Notes: generated by a model not told the origin, from the letters alone. Shown: positions 46,216-57,345, counted from the first letter of the stretch. The stretch: DNA of 64,000 nt from Tenrec ecaudatus (GCF_050624435.1 NC_134538.1:127392937-127456936), one strand, 5' to 3'. A program made the numbers and translations.

Positions 46216-46325
46216 AATCCCCAATTCCGTTCATAGAGCTGTGGTTATATAGGTATCTGGTTCACCTTAGAAAGACCATTGTCATTTCATGTTGGAGGAC
46301 AGTATCAATCATCCCCGAGTCATCT

Positions 46326-46402
46326 TTGCCACTGCCATCTAGTCAATGCCGACTCTCAGGACCCTACAGGGCAGGACAGAACTTTCCCTCTCTACAAAGT
46401 TC
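46326..46402 (-). repeat. AfroSINE 3' fragment
   Basis: CCACTGCCATCTAGTCAATG then CCGACTCTCAGGACCCTACA. Confidence 0.6.
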
Positions 46403-46806
46403 TTCGGAGGAACATGTTTGTTGCCTTTTCACTTCGTATTCCAGTACCCGTGCTTGCTGAAAACAGATGGCTTATCCCCAGGTAGGGATGTTCCCGTATT
46501 AGAATGACTGCGTTGCCTATTACTTAAGATCCCTGAAGGGTTTGGCTCCAGAAGGCTATTTTAGGTCTTAGTATTTGTTTAGTATCAGACATTGTTAGCT
46601 TCCTTCAGATTTTGCGAAAATGGTATATAGACTCTGAAAAGTTGCAACATGTATGGACGAATCATGCCTTTTCCGGGTACATTTTCACCCCTGCAGCGCT
46701 CAGGGACTGCAGTGGGGAGCACAGGGCGACTCTCTAACGGACTATGCTGTCGAGTTCATCAGATTTTGTGCAGACGCTGACAGCAGAAGTGCACTTTCTC
46801 TCTTAC

Positions 46807-46953
46807 CATTCTGGGAACCGGATTGCAAATCAATTTCCTCCTGAAGGTTTTCAAGTAAGAGGTCAGCTTCATTCCTCAGCCTTAGTATGGTTTTGTTCCG
46901 ATCTTGAAATTCATGCAGTTTTCAGTGGCTCACTTACCTGCATGATTTGTTCC
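46807..46953 (-). pseudogene. LAMB4: LAMB4 coiled-coil exon with 2-base deletion
   Basis: The acceptor CCCCAAAG is followed by EQIMQVSEPLKTA, then two bases are missing at about 46915/46916 and the frame changes to HEFQDRNKTILRLRNEAD and LLLENLQEEIDLQS. The donor is the good G|GTAAGA at 46801-46806. A second, partial copy of this exon is located 531 bases away at 47356-47500. Confidence 0.85.
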
Positions 46954-47044
46954 CTTTGGGGAAACAAGGAAGGTAAGTGTGATTAAACTTGTATGATATT
47001 TGATAGGTTTGTGGGGCAAATAGCCCCATCGTACCCACCCACCA

Positions 47045-47237
47045 TCACTGCTTCAATTCTGACTCACAGCAACCCAGCCAACCAGCTGATTTCGGAGTTC
47101 AACTGCTTGTCTGGGTTTCCAACCTGCTCTTTATGGGAGCGTCTCATCTTGCTCCCTTGGAGCAGCTAGTGGGTTTGAACTGCTGATCTTGTGGGTAGCA
47201 GTCCAACATGTAACCCACTGCGTCACCAGGGCTCCAC
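47045..47237 (-). repeat. AfroSINE between duplicated LAMB4 exon copies
   Basis: TCACTGCTTCAATTCTGACT to CACTGCGTCACCAGGGCTCC. Its 3' stub is repeated at about 47570-47585, so it was probably present before the duplication. Confidence 0.8.
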
Positions 47238-47355
47238 CCTCATTATCAAGGATCTCAATTAGAAGAGAGTCTTTCTTCCAGATTTTCATTTGACCATTTT
47301 AAATTCTGCTTTGGCCCACCTCTTTCCAGTTCATTCAGCTTCCTGAGATAGTCTA

Positions 47356-47500
47356 GCAAATCAATTTCCTCCTGAAAGACTTCAAGTAAGAGGTCAGTTT
47401 CATTTTTCACTCATGGTTTTGTTCAGATCTTGACATCCATGCACTGTGGTCAGTGGCTCACTTAGCTGCCTGATTAGTTCCCTATGAGGAAACAAGGAAG
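47356..47500 (-). pseudogene. Partial tandem duplicate of the LAMB4 coiled-coil exon
   Basis: This copy keeps the acceptor side (TTTCCTCATAG, better than in the other copy) and reads ELIRQLSEPLTTVHG before drifting out of frame. It does not share the 2-base deletion of the other copy at the TTVH position. It ends abruptly in the middle of the exon, so it has no donor and lacks the last part (after EIDL). Confidence 0.75.
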
Positions 47501-48189
47501 GCGGATGTGGTCACACTTCTATCATATTTGACAGTTGGGAGGGGGAAATAGCCCTCACCACTACCACCCACCACTGCCATCAGGCTGTGCTAAAACTTCT
47601 AACACTCATGTATTTAAGTGGGATCGGAGTGCAAGGTAAATTTATCTGCTTCAACTGTGTGTGCTTTGCTTCCTTTTGCGTGGGGTTTCAAACATGGGTT
47701 CGGAGCTGGTTCACTTAGATGAACCTAAGCGGTCTCAGTCTGTATCCGGCATTCAACACGTGCCAACTACCTCAAACCCTTCACCCAGCCTCTAGGTAAA
47801 AATCGGTTCTTTCATAGACTGACTCTGCTCTCAGCACAATTCCTTCACCGCTACTGCTGCACGGGGTTTTAATTATAATTCCCACACGTGACAAGGAGAC
47901 CTCCTGGTTGGAGGATGTACCCTTGGGCGTGGTCTTTTTTCAGCAAACTCTTTTTGGATGGTACACAGCTTTGTCCTGCTTTGGCTTTGCTTGGCCCAGC
48001 CTAGAGTTGGTTCTGCTGAATATATATAATTTATTTTTTATTTTTATGGGGCTAATGTATCTTGGAACAAGTACAAAACATTAACTATTGCTTCTTGGCC
48101 TTTCTGCTCAAACTCTCCCTTCTCTCCATGAGACTGGTCTTTCAGGCTCCAATGGTCCCAGTTACAGTTCTTTAGGTGAATGATAACGT

Positions 48190-48300
48190 TTATCACAGTT
48201 GACACTCCGCGAGCACTTACTATGTACCACACACCACGCTAACTGGCTTGCCCTGCGTCGTTCTCACAAGAATCTCACTGCAAAGAGACCCTCTTTTCTG
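48190..48300 (-). repeat. MIR
   Basis: CGCGAGCACTTACTATGTAC then CACACACCACGCTAA, reversed MIR. Confidence 0.5.
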
Positions 48301-48561
48301 AAGAACTGGAAGCTTGGAGACATTGGACAATCTGTCCACACCGGACTGCCTGACCCTGTTGGTACGTTAAGGATGCAGGTCACCTCCCTTTGAGCCACCA
48401 GCTGGCCTCTCTCTTCCTTGCTGTGGACCTTCTAGGCAATTACCATGTAGCTCTTGGGATATATGGTTACTGATGATGAATAGGCTTATATTTACATACG
48501 TGGTACACATAGCACAAAACTCCACGGCTTCAGCTTCCTTTAATGCAGGCGCGATTTTGCT

Positions 48562-48736
48562 CTGCGGAGTCCTTGGGTGGCACACATAGTGGAAGGCTGG
48601 CAGTTCAAATCTTCCCCGAGGGCCCTCGGGGGAAAGGTCTGGCTGTCTCCTGCCCAAAGCCCACAGCTATTGGAAACCCGCGAAGCACAGTTCTACCCTG
48701 AGACACACAAGTCACCAGTGGCTGAAACGCGCTGGA
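48562..48736 (+). repeat. AfroSINE (second type)
   Basis: GCGGAGTCCTTGGGTGGCAC to AGTGGCTGAAACGCGCTGG, with CACAGTTCTACCCTGAGACA in the body. Confidence 0.7.
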
Positions 48737-48782
48737 TAGTAGTCACTGCTACTTTCTGCGAGGATGGAAACGACACCCAGCT

Positions 48783-48990
48783 CATCCTGATCAGCTCTGT
48801 AAAGGGCCTGTCAGGAAACATTTTGCACATTGAAGACCATATGACCACGGTTGCAACTATGTGTCCCTGTCTGGGGAGGGCAGCCGCAACAGACAATACG
48901 TAAATAGATGGGTATTTAAGAAACTCACTTTTCATAGATGGGTTGGATTTGGCCACTGAGCCGTGGTTTTCTAACTCTTGTCCCATAGCA
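48783..48990. repeat. Ancient mammalian interspersed repeat fragment
   Basis: GCTCTGTAAAGGGCCTGTCA, GCCGCAACAGACAATACGTA and TTGGATTTGGCCACTGAGCC match a widespread mammalian repeat. Its minus strand contains an exon-like open frame that I do not take as coding. Confidence 0.5.
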
Positions 48991-49523
48991 GCCAACTTAG
49001 TCACAAGATGTTGTCACGAGCACAAAGAGAAGACTCAGTGACGTGTAACCTAAATACGCTTACATTTTGAAGGAATTGTGATTCTTGTCACAAGACTTCA
49101 CATCCATGCATGGCCTTCGAAACAATGGAAGAACTTGGGGAGATTTACCAAGTTTTCTGTGTGCGGTTGAAAGATATGTTATTTGTATTCAAGATGACCA
49201 GATTTCCCATTTCATGTCTTCCAGATGCTCGGGGCTTGGGCCCCATGACCCTGCTCAGTGGTTCATATGATGATGATGATTTTATTTTTATTGGGATATC
49301 CTAGTGATCCTATTCTGGTCATTATCGTCGGCATCTGGAAAAATCACATGAAACCCTCGCTGGGGAAGAAAAAGCCAGACCAGCAAGATACCCAGCCTGG
49401 TCATTAAACCGAGTCACTTGCCAATTGCCTACGGTCAACACAGACACTTCTGTAAGGTGCAGACTGCAAGCAACTGTGAAGGTGAGTCAGACCCTCATCT
49501 GCCTGCTGGAGCACAGCTCTCAC

Positions 49524-49868
49524 CCAACAGTCTCCATAACCTTGGACCCTTAAGAAGTCCCAGATGAGAAAACAGGATGTTTCAAAATCCTTTCTCTCCG
49601 AGGTCTTTGAAGTCAGCCTCACAGACAGGCAGGGTCCCTCTTTTATCTTCCATGGTGACAGCCAGCCTCATTAACCCTTGCACTGCTTGGGAGAGGGAAG
49701 CAATGGTGTGGTCCCATAGATCAAAGCATGGGTGACACTGCAGACAAGCTGGGAATTCCTGGCTGTGACCCTGGACACAGCAGCCACCAATGCCCTCCCG
49801 GCAGAGGCACGTGGCCGTGTCCCGGTCACAGGCGGGCATCTGGGTACCTTCTGGGTTGCAGTCACATG
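49524..49868 (-). pseudogene. LAMB4: LAMB4 exon from last LE repeat into coiled coil, frameshifted
   Basis: Begins after CTTTGTAG with CDCNPEGTQMPACD. Twelve bases (four codons around R-C-D) are missing inside the LE repeat. The frame then reads GHSQEFPACLQCH, FDLWDHTIASLSQAV and LPVCEADFKDLG, and breaks: about eight codons are lost and the frame runs into TGA at 49582-49584. The next family string, RILKHPVFSSG, is in a second frame and LRVQGYGD in a third. The donor is GTGAGA. Confidence 0.85.
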
Positions 49869-51174
49869 CTACAAAGGAAGACAGGCGGAGCAGAGAATGT
49901 TATCTGGCCTTTTTGTTTACCACGAAAGCACGAACAAAGTCCTCGCCCCTGTCCCAAGAGCCCTTCCTTCTCGCATTTCTTGGGTGAACATCGTGAACTA
50001 GAATCCTCCCAGCCGTCTGCGCACTGGCCACCCACGGGCAGCATCCCTCTCAGCATCCTCCAACCAGTCGGCGCGTGGCTTACAGGTGGGCAGCGCTAGC
50101 TGTCACTTTGAGTGCGCGCCTGTGATGTGCCGGTGCGGGTTCACCCAGCCCAGTGAAGGGGGCTACTGCCCTAGTGAGTCTGCTCTTGTGCCTCGGGGGC
50201 GATGCAGGCAGCCTCTAAGAATTCTCATGACCACCTTGTTCCCCCTAGTAAAATCCTGTCCACATCGCCTTTCCTACTTGAAGGGGAAACCTTCTGTCCG
50301 CAAATCAAAGGCCCATTCCCTTTGTCCTAATCATCCTTTCAAAAATGGCCACATTCGAAGAGGCTTGCTTTCTGACTTATCCTGGAAAGGCAGGACGGGT
50401 ATTTGACACGGTAGCAATTTCTAGGAGCGAACCGCTGGCGCAGTGCTGCAGACGAATGGGAAGGCATCCGTAGCTTGCCAAAGCTTCACTCGTCACGCCC
50501 CCGCCCACGGGAGAACGAGAATGCCAGTTACAAGCAAGACTGGATTAGCACACCAGGCCCCCCAGCCAGGTGCCGTCTGTGTCTGGCACCGTCAGCTTTG
50601 GTCCAGAGGCCTCACAGGAGCCATGAGGGGACGGTATGAGGTCATCTCCCTGGCCGGAGCCCAAGTCGCTGGCTCGTCAGCCTCCTTTCCCAGGAGCTGA
50701 ACTGAGGTCTGTGGCCCGGGCTGACCATCTGCCATGCTTCCTCTCCGAGTCAGCCGTGGGGATGAAGCACTGTGACAAAGCAAGGCCCTGGAATGCTAGA
50801 GGGACACAGAGGAAGTGGCTCTCTAAGGCCTGTTTCTCTGAGAGCCAGAATTCCTCCCTGTCTTCTTAAAGCAGCAGTTCCACTTAAAGCACCAAGTGGG
50901 AGAGAGTCCAGGGAGAAGCACCGAGCCTGCGTAGCTGAACGAAGCCAGAAAGTCGTGGCTGTTTCTCCCCAACATATGCTTGTGAATGAACTGAGACGGG
51001 ACCGTACATTATGTGCACGGGTGTAAAAGACCATCACGTCTGAGGGAATCTGGGATGCACTTCCTCTGGAAGTGGGTGTAAAGCAGAGATTCAAAATGCC
51101 TACGACCCACCCCTGCCTCTCAATCGAAGCTGTTCGACCCCAGCACGTGTGGTGATTGAAATTGAGACGCGTGA

Positions 51175-51270
51175 ACACGACACAGACACAAACATTTCCA
51201 TTCTCAGTTGTAGCAGCCACACTGGCCAGCGGCTACCATTTTGGACAACACAGATTCAGAACATTCCCAT
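51175..51270 (+). repeat. hAT-Charlie-type fragment
   Basis: CAGCGGCTACCATTTTGGAC then AACACAGATTCAGAACATT resembles the end of MER58-like elements. Weak. Confidence 0.35.
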
Positions 51271-51748
51271 CTTAGCTAAATCCTGTGAGAGCTAATCATG
51301 GGATGACAATCCTGGGACTCCAATTCCACAAGGACAGCGCCTGGCCTTACTCGCTCACGTGGAACACTCAGCAGACACGCCCCGGAGGCTCTCTGAGTAA
51401 GCGAGTCCATAGGAGAGTCGGAGTCATGTGAGTCACTGGAGGAAATGACCCTTCACTGGCGTCCCACCATCCTCGGGCCAAGCCATGCGCCCAGAGTTCC
51501 GTCCCGTGGCCATGACTCTGAGAAATTCACATATACGCCACCCATTTTAATATCAGCTAAAGATTTTTCACAAAGGCCAAAATAATCCCTCTTCTAGGAC
51601 TCCAGAAATAGCAGATACAATTTTGTGGATTTTCTAGTTCGTTAAAAGCACCCACCAAGTAAAATGTTTCACGATTCAGAAGGCTTGAGGCCCACCCGGG
51701 CTGGGGCCAGGCTGGTGGTGGCTCAGTGGTTTTCTGAATTACCAGTAC

Positions 51749-51848
51749 TTTCGCAGGCACGGTCCTGGGGACTCCCGTAGCAGTTGTCCTGGCTTTCGGC
51801 GCAGCGTTTCCCACCATTGCCTAACTGACACAGCCACCGGCCTGTCAC
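51749..51848 (-). pseudogene. LAMB4: LAMB4 short LE exon with lost cysteines
   Basis: A 100-base exon between CTCTCCCAG and A|GTACTG. It reads VTGRWLCQLGNGGKRC and ESQDNCYGSPQDRACE. Two positions that are cysteine in the LE consensus are W (TGG) and S (AGC), and a tyrosine has become C. The donor GTACTG is poor. The phase to the next exon is still right (C-D-C-N follows). Confidence 0.75.
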
Positions 51849-53654
51849 CTGGGAGAGCATGAGAAGAGGCAGGAGTGGGAAAGGGTCAAGCTGGATGATC
51901 TAACAAAAAGGCATTTTAATAGGAGCCATTCCCGCCCCTCCTCCCGGGCCCCCTCCAGTGACTGAGAGCATACAGCTGTGCAGAGGCAGAGGCAGGATGA
52001 TTCCCACAGCCAGCAACCACCCCCGACAACACCAACGACCACAAGTGAATGTTTTTTGGCTTAGGGCTCTTGAATCTACCGCCTGCTTCCAGCCGGTCAA
52101 GGACAGGTGGTCCCCAATGGGGAAACATACACAGCTGTAAATGAAAACAAAACAGCCGGGAAAGGAGCCACATTCTTTCCTTCCACAGTTATGAGAGTTT
52201 TCCCAGGAGGGAGCCCGAAGGGCCAAAGGCCTGGTGTCACATCGATTCATTTGACCACTCATTTTTTGCCCCCTCCAAATACGGAATGTAAGGTGGTTTC
52301 TTTCATCAATTGACTGGTTTGTTGGGTTTTTGTTGTTTGACAAAACAGCATTAAAAATATTCTTTTTTATGGTTGGGGCTTATTTGTTTAACATCAGTTA
52401 TTTAACTGTATGTTGGGGAAAAAACTGAATTTCCTGCACCTTCTCGACTGGGCTTTGCGACCAGCGTTTCTGAAAACCAAGAAGGTTAAATAATTAACAG
52501 AAGAAAAATGTGAAGCAGATTACTATTATTGTAATCTTGCAATTCCAAAGTGTACGTGGCCATGCCTGCTTAAACTACAACTTTATAATTATGCTTCTAG
52601 TGAATAAATAACTTGACTAAAGTAAAAACTGCTTCAGCCTACCTAGCTCCCACCCATCGTGGGTGCTCCTTTCACAAAGACTTCTTTCTGCTCATGGGTG
52701 GGGGAGTCATGGGCGGTGGGTTGTGCTTGATTCCTGGGCCACGCGTTCTTCTACACGTGCAGAACCTCCTTCCTTGTATCCCGTTCTCACTGCTCAGAGT
52801 CCTACCTTCAAAACGGCACCAAACCGACAGCCCCTCTCTTCTTCTTCTCTATAGTTCTTTTCTCAACTGGACAGAGCCATCTCAATGTGTCCTTGCGCCT
52901 TTTCCACAGATCAACCACCGCCCATTCCTTCAAACCTCCATCGTAGCTCTAGCCACCGTCCTAGTCTCCTTCCTGGTTGTCTTCCTTTGGACACGCACGA
53001 GCTTGTCAACATATTGTCAACAGTAGCTCTCAGTCTATTAAAATACCGTCCTCAGAAATGGCGGCAGTGCTCCTGGAGTTGCCTGGGCAGTACAATGGAC
53101 CGTGGGACGATGGCTTCCTCGGGCATGAGCAAGAAACCCCCTCCTCTGGCCTGAACTGGCATCACCCCATTGGCAGCCCTGTTGTGTTACTGGCTCACCT
53201 AAAGTCTGTGCACAACTAAACTCCTGATGGTTTCCACAGGAGTTGGTGCAAGTTACTCCTCCTACCCTGTGCTTCTGCAATGGCTTCTGGAAAACAACTG
53301 CAAACCCTTCCTTTCACCCGGTTCACCTGTCATCTTCTTGCTTCCAGCCTACACCTTAGCAGGTTGGGACATTTTGAATCGTATTCTGACTTTAGTATAT
53401 TAGCTTACAACTTTGAAACGCCTTTCAATCTGATAATTTTTTTCTCTAACACCAGCTGAACTGCTGATGAACATATTGGATGGCATGCTTGGATATCTCT
53501 ATGGGCCTGCCCCCGGGGCCACCTCCTGGCGGACCGAGGCCCTTATCGATGGTTGTTTCAGCTGCGGGAGCTGTGAATCTCCATGGTGCCTCTGGGTTCC
53601 AATCGCAGAAAATGGGCCCCGAAGACATAAACAAAAATGTCTATAATAAGGGGC

Positions 53655-53710
53655 TGATATGTCAAAGGGACACAAGAGTCACTCTAAATGGCTCCCACTA
53701 GCTGAAGACA
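53655..53710 (+). repeat. Unclassified repeated motif, copy A
   Basis: TGTCAAAGGGACACAAGAGT, then CCCACTAGCTGAAG; related to 54555-54607. Confidence 0.45.
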
Positions 53711-53736
53711 GAAACCATGTGAACAACGAAATCAAC

Positions 53737-54170
53737 TTGCTGTTGGTAGGTGCCCTGGCGTCGGCTCTGAGCCATAACAACCTGTGCACACCAGAAGGAA
53801 ACACTGCCAGGTCCCACGTCATCCTCATCACGGTCCTTTGCAGGGACCACTGATGCCGCCACAGCGTCAGTCCATCTTGTTGAGGGCCTTCCTGGTTTCC
53901 ACCGCCCCTCCACTTTACCAAGCATAATGCCCTGCTCCAGGGACTGGTCTCTCCTGACAACATGTCCAAAGCATGTAGGACGAAGTCTTGCCATCCTTGC
54001 CTCTAGGGAGCATTCTGGCTGTACTACTTCCAGGATAGATTGAGCTGTCCATTCAGCAGTCCGTGACACTTTCAATAGTCTTCTCTGGTACCACAATTCA
54101 AATGCATCAATTCGACCATGGTCTTCCCTATTCACGGTCCAACGGTCATATGCTTAGGAGGCGATGGAGA
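53737..54170 (-). repeat. RTE/BovB LINE 3' end
   Basis: On the minus strand a fairly well kept RTE C terminus: GRIDAFELWYQRRLLKVSR, VVQPECSLEARMARL, CFGHVVRRDQSLEQGIMLG and GRPSTRWTDAV. This is the best-preserved RTE fragment in the window and supports the family call for the others. Confidence 0.85.
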
Positions 54171-54194
54171 ATACTACAGTACCCCAAGACTCAC

Positions 54195-54372
54195 AGAAAA
54201 CAAACCAATTGCTGTTGAGTTGATTTTGACTTAAATTGACCCTACAGGACAGAGCAGAACTGCTTCTTTGGGTTTCTGAGACGACATCTTTACGGCAGCA
54301 GAGGCTCACCTTTTTCGCCCAGAGTGGCTGGTGGGTTTGTGTGATCAATCTTGTGGCTAGCAGCCCGATGCT
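54195..54372 (-). repeat. AfroSINE
   Basis: TTGCTGTTGAGTTGATTTTG, GCAGAACTGCTTCTTTGGG and GGCTGGTGGGTTTGTG. Confidence 0.7.
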
Positions 54373-54554
54373 TGACCCACTTTCCCTTTACAGTGATCCA
54401 TGTTGATATTATGTACCCCGATATAACGTATGAAAATGCCCCTTACCTCTGTGGCCTTCCTCCCCAAACACATTGCTCTGGTTTAACTGTAAGGCAAACA
54501 TCTGGCAAGTTTCATCCGAGGGATGTTCCAATACTTGACATACGAATGGGGAAA

Positions 54555-54607
54555 TGTCAAGGGAACACAAGAGTCACGCTCACTTACTCCCACTAGTGAA
54601 AGCCAGG
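54555..54607 (+). repeat. Unclassified repeated motif, copy B
   Basis: TGTCAAGGGAACACAAGAGT, then CCCACTAGTGAAAGCCAG; related to 53655-53710. Confidence 0.45.
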
Positions 54608-55544
54608 GACCATTCGCACCACAAAAGAAAGCAGCATGGGAGGATCCTAGTATTTCTTAAAACCTTGTCAAGGCTATTCAAGACCAGGAAAGTGCTGAAG
54701 ACCATCACAGCCCAGAGGCGTGCAGGAGACACAATAACGAAATGTCCTGTGACTTCCTGAATGGGAGCCTGGGCCAGAAGGACATTCGTTAAAAAGCTCA
54801 GAGTCTGCATGCTGTGTGGAGGACCCCGTACTGCCGTACCAGTGTCGGTTCATGCATCGTGACAAAGGCACCACAGGAAGGCACAATGTTCCTAATAGAG
54901 GAACTCTGTGTGGGGTACACGGAGCAGCGCAATTTTGATGACTTTCCTGTAAATCTGAATCTATTCTCAATTGAAAAGGTCATTTTTTTTAAAAAGGGGG
55001 GTAGTGGGTATATGTAGGGGAGGGGAGAAAGGTAGAGAGAAGGGCACACATCTGTGTTGAAGAATTGACCTTTGAGTAAGAAGTGGAAAATGAGAGCTGA
55101 AATGAGAGGTGAGGCTGCTCTTTATTTGGAAAGACTCTGGCTTCTTAGGCCAGTGTTTTGATTCCAAATTTGATTCTGGTATTCCAAATTTGACTCTTTG
55201 TAAAATGTCATATATACATATTTTCAGTGGCCTTATCCTCCTCTCCCCTTTGATTTCTATGAATCTGAAAAGAATTTAAAAGCGTATATTCATCAAACAA
55301 CAAAAAGCTCTAGTCATAGCATCAGAAAATAATTTTTTCTCACAAATGATATAATACTCATTTCAAACATTCTGTGTACATTATTTTATTGACCAAAATC
55401 ACACGTGCAGTTAAGTAGCATGAGTTACGTATCCAACAAGGTGGAGTTACTGCCAGCTGTATTCTTTAGAGCAGTGGGTGTTGGGCTTACAGTAACACGG
55501 AAAGCACTCGGCTGGTAATTAAAAGCAGAAGATGCATTTGAATT

Positions 55545-55879
55545 GCGGTGCTGGAGAGGGAGGCTGAAAGTGTCCATGGCTGCCCACCGAACAAACAGAT
55601 CTCTCTCAGAAAAAGTATGCTCCTTCGAAGCAAGGATGGAGAGCCTTAGTCTCACCCGCTTTGGACATGCAGTCAGGGGAGGGCAGGCCCTGGCAAAGGA
55701 CATCCTGCTTGGAAAAGTAGAGAAGCAGGAAGAAGAGGAAGCCTGTGGACACAATGGATGGCCCAGGAGCTGCAACAATGGGCTCAAGCAGAACAATGGT
55801 GGGGACCGAGCAGGACCAGGCCTGTTTCCTTCTGTTGTCCATAGACTCACTGAGGGTGGAACCTGACCCAGTGGCACCT

Positions 55880-55922
<43 letters not shown>
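55545..55922 (+). repeat. RTE/BovB LINE 3' end with (CAA)n tail
   Basis: CTTCGAAGCAAGGATGGAGA then CACCCGCTTTGGACATGC is the RTE end, followed by CTGACCCAGTGGCACC and an AAC microsatellite at 55880-55922, the usual kind of simple tail for RTE elements. Confidence 0.75.
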
Positions 55923-56880
55923 GCAATGGGTGCTGAAGGCACCTGCTTACTTTCATTCTGCTTAGTAAGTCTGCTTAACCATTCAGCTGCTGAGTCTTCC
56001 CTGTGTGTGCAGTAGGATCAGGGAAGTTCCTCCGTGCTGTTCTGTTCCTCCCTGCCATTCTGTCCTGACTCTCTCAGCCACAGAGAAGCCGAGAGGTAAC
56101 TGAGGTAGACAAAGCTCCTTACTGAGACTCACGTTCTCTTTTTCCGGTGAGTTTCACTCCGGAGTCTCTGCCTGTATTGGGCTGAGCCTGTCTAAACACT
56201 GGTTAACAATGATAGCTAAAGAAGTTGCTCTTTCCCTCTTCGGAACAATGTCTCACTCTCAGTGCGTATACTGAGCACCAGTGCTGAAGTGAAATGATTT
56301 GGAAAGGCTTTCCTACCCACGTTGTTGTAACTCTCACCAACTCGTTAGATGGGACCATGCAATTAGGGTGTGTGAACCACTAATTGAGGGCATTGGTCAG
56401 CTTTGCCTTCCACTAGGTATCGAAGAGTGAGCCACCTCCAAAGCAGGGAGCAGACTCCCACGGCCATCAAGACAGAAGAGCCACGACTGCTTGAGGTGGC
56501 CCTGGAGGAGACAGCACTGAGGCCCCAAGACAGAGCTGAGGAGGCCAGGAAGCCGAGTGGCAGGCAGGCTTCCTGGTCCACTGTGGCAGAGGCCAATGGA
56601 GCACGTGGCAGGGAGCCAGAGGACCAGAGGCTTGTTTGCCAGCATGGCTGAGGCGAGGCGCTGGGAGAAAGGACTGCATCATTCACACCTGTAGGCTGTT
56701 CGCTTCTCTACTGAACCCCACAACCATGCAGATGGTCTGGGAGTTCTAGGTGGCCACGGCAAGGGATTCTGTAACCCAACAGAGAAGTCTGGTGGGTGCC
56801 AAAATGGCGTAAAGGAAGTTGGAGGCCTGGCTGATGGATGCCTCGGGAGGAATCCTCCTGGTAGAGTTTAAGTGTCTTGC

Positions 56881-57088
56881 CTGGTCCACGAAGTTTGGGG
56901 ATCACAGTCACATACCTGGCATCCTCTGCCAGGGACCAGATTCCAGAATCCGTTAGCACAGCGGTCGCAGGTCTGGCTGGTGACGTTCGGCAGGCAGGGG
57001 CAGGAGCCAGTGGTGGGGTGACAGAGGCAAGGTCCCTGACCAGAGGGACACTTAGCGGGATCCACACCGGAAGAGTGGCAGGAGCATC
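56881..57088 (-). pseudogene. LAMB4: LAMB4 LE-repeat exon with shortened, frame-shifted end and GC donor
   Basis: Reads RCSCHSSGVDPAKC, CPCLPNVTSQTCDRC and FWNLVPGRGCQVCDCDP. After DPQTS about five codons and one further base are missing compared with the family, so the expected C-D-Q end has become TGGACCAG. The next two bases are GC, not GT (56879-56880), in an otherwise good donor context (CAG|GCAAGA). Splicing there to the next exon would create TGA at the junction. Confidence 0.75.
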
Positions 57089-57234
57089 CTAGGACCATAA
57101 AGTGATGCTCAGGGTACAACCAACAACCATGCCCGCAGTTAAACAACTAGATTTGGACAGCTTTCCGGGCCTGCAGGTATCACTTCTCCATTCCCATCTG
57201 GTGACCCCACACATGCAGCACAGACCTGTGCTCC

Positions 57235-57345
57235 AGAGGGTTTTCAAGGTCATGACCTTGTGGCAGCAGATCGCCAGGACTGTCTTCAGAGGTGCCTCTG
57301 AGTGGGTTCTAACCAAACCAAAAACCTTCTGTTTGGCAGTGGAGT
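57235..57345 (-). repeat. AfroSINE (second type) fragment
   Basis: AGGGTTTTCAAGGTCATGAC, GCAGATCGCCAGGACTGTCT and GTGCCTCTGAGTGGGTTC. Confidence 0.65.

Larger units (their letters stand above)
39379..46806. other. Large LAMB4 intron filled with LINE and SINE sequence
   Basis: Roughly half is listed repeats (L1 3' UTR at 39.8-41.5 kb, MIR, AfroSINEs, SPIN, L1 tails). No additional exon was recognised; 42.6-43.0 and 46.4-46.8 kb show nothing I can name. Confidence 0.55.
46825..47585. repeat. Tandem duplication of about 0.23 kb, 531 bases apart
   Basis: 46825-47055 and 47356-47585 align along their length, from GCAAATCAATTTCCTCCTGA to the CACCCACC region. The unit covers most of a LAMB4 exon, its acceptor, about 100 bases of intron and the first bases of an AfroSINE. 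The full SINE lies between the copies. Confidence 0.75.
51849..56880. other. LAMB4 intron with RTE and SINE copies
   Basis: Holds two RTE ends, an AfroSINE and a CAA microsatellite. The stretch 52280-53640 shows no feature I recognise, nor does 55930-56870. Confidence 0.5.

Noticed and set aside
47356-47500. The second copy of the LAMB4 coiled-coil exon as an alternative exon
   Set aside because: It has no donor, stops in mid-exon and loses frame.
48920-49010. Exon-like minus-strand frame LAAMGQELENHGS ending at a GTGAGT donor
   Set aside because: No place exists for it in the laminin beta chain, and it lies inside an ancient interspersed repeat.
49728-50099. A 123-codon plus-strand frame opposite a LAMB4 exon
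   Set aside because: It is the antisense shadow of the LE/coiled-coil exon.
52885-53030. Hydrophobic frame (VALATVLVSFLVVFL) considered as a mitochondrial or membrane-protein insert
   Set aside because: I could not match it to any mitochondrial or other protein; likely chance.
53698-54135. A 145-codon frame considered as a gene
   Set aside because: It is the C-terminal end of an RTE LINE reverse transcriptase, truncated at its 5' end.
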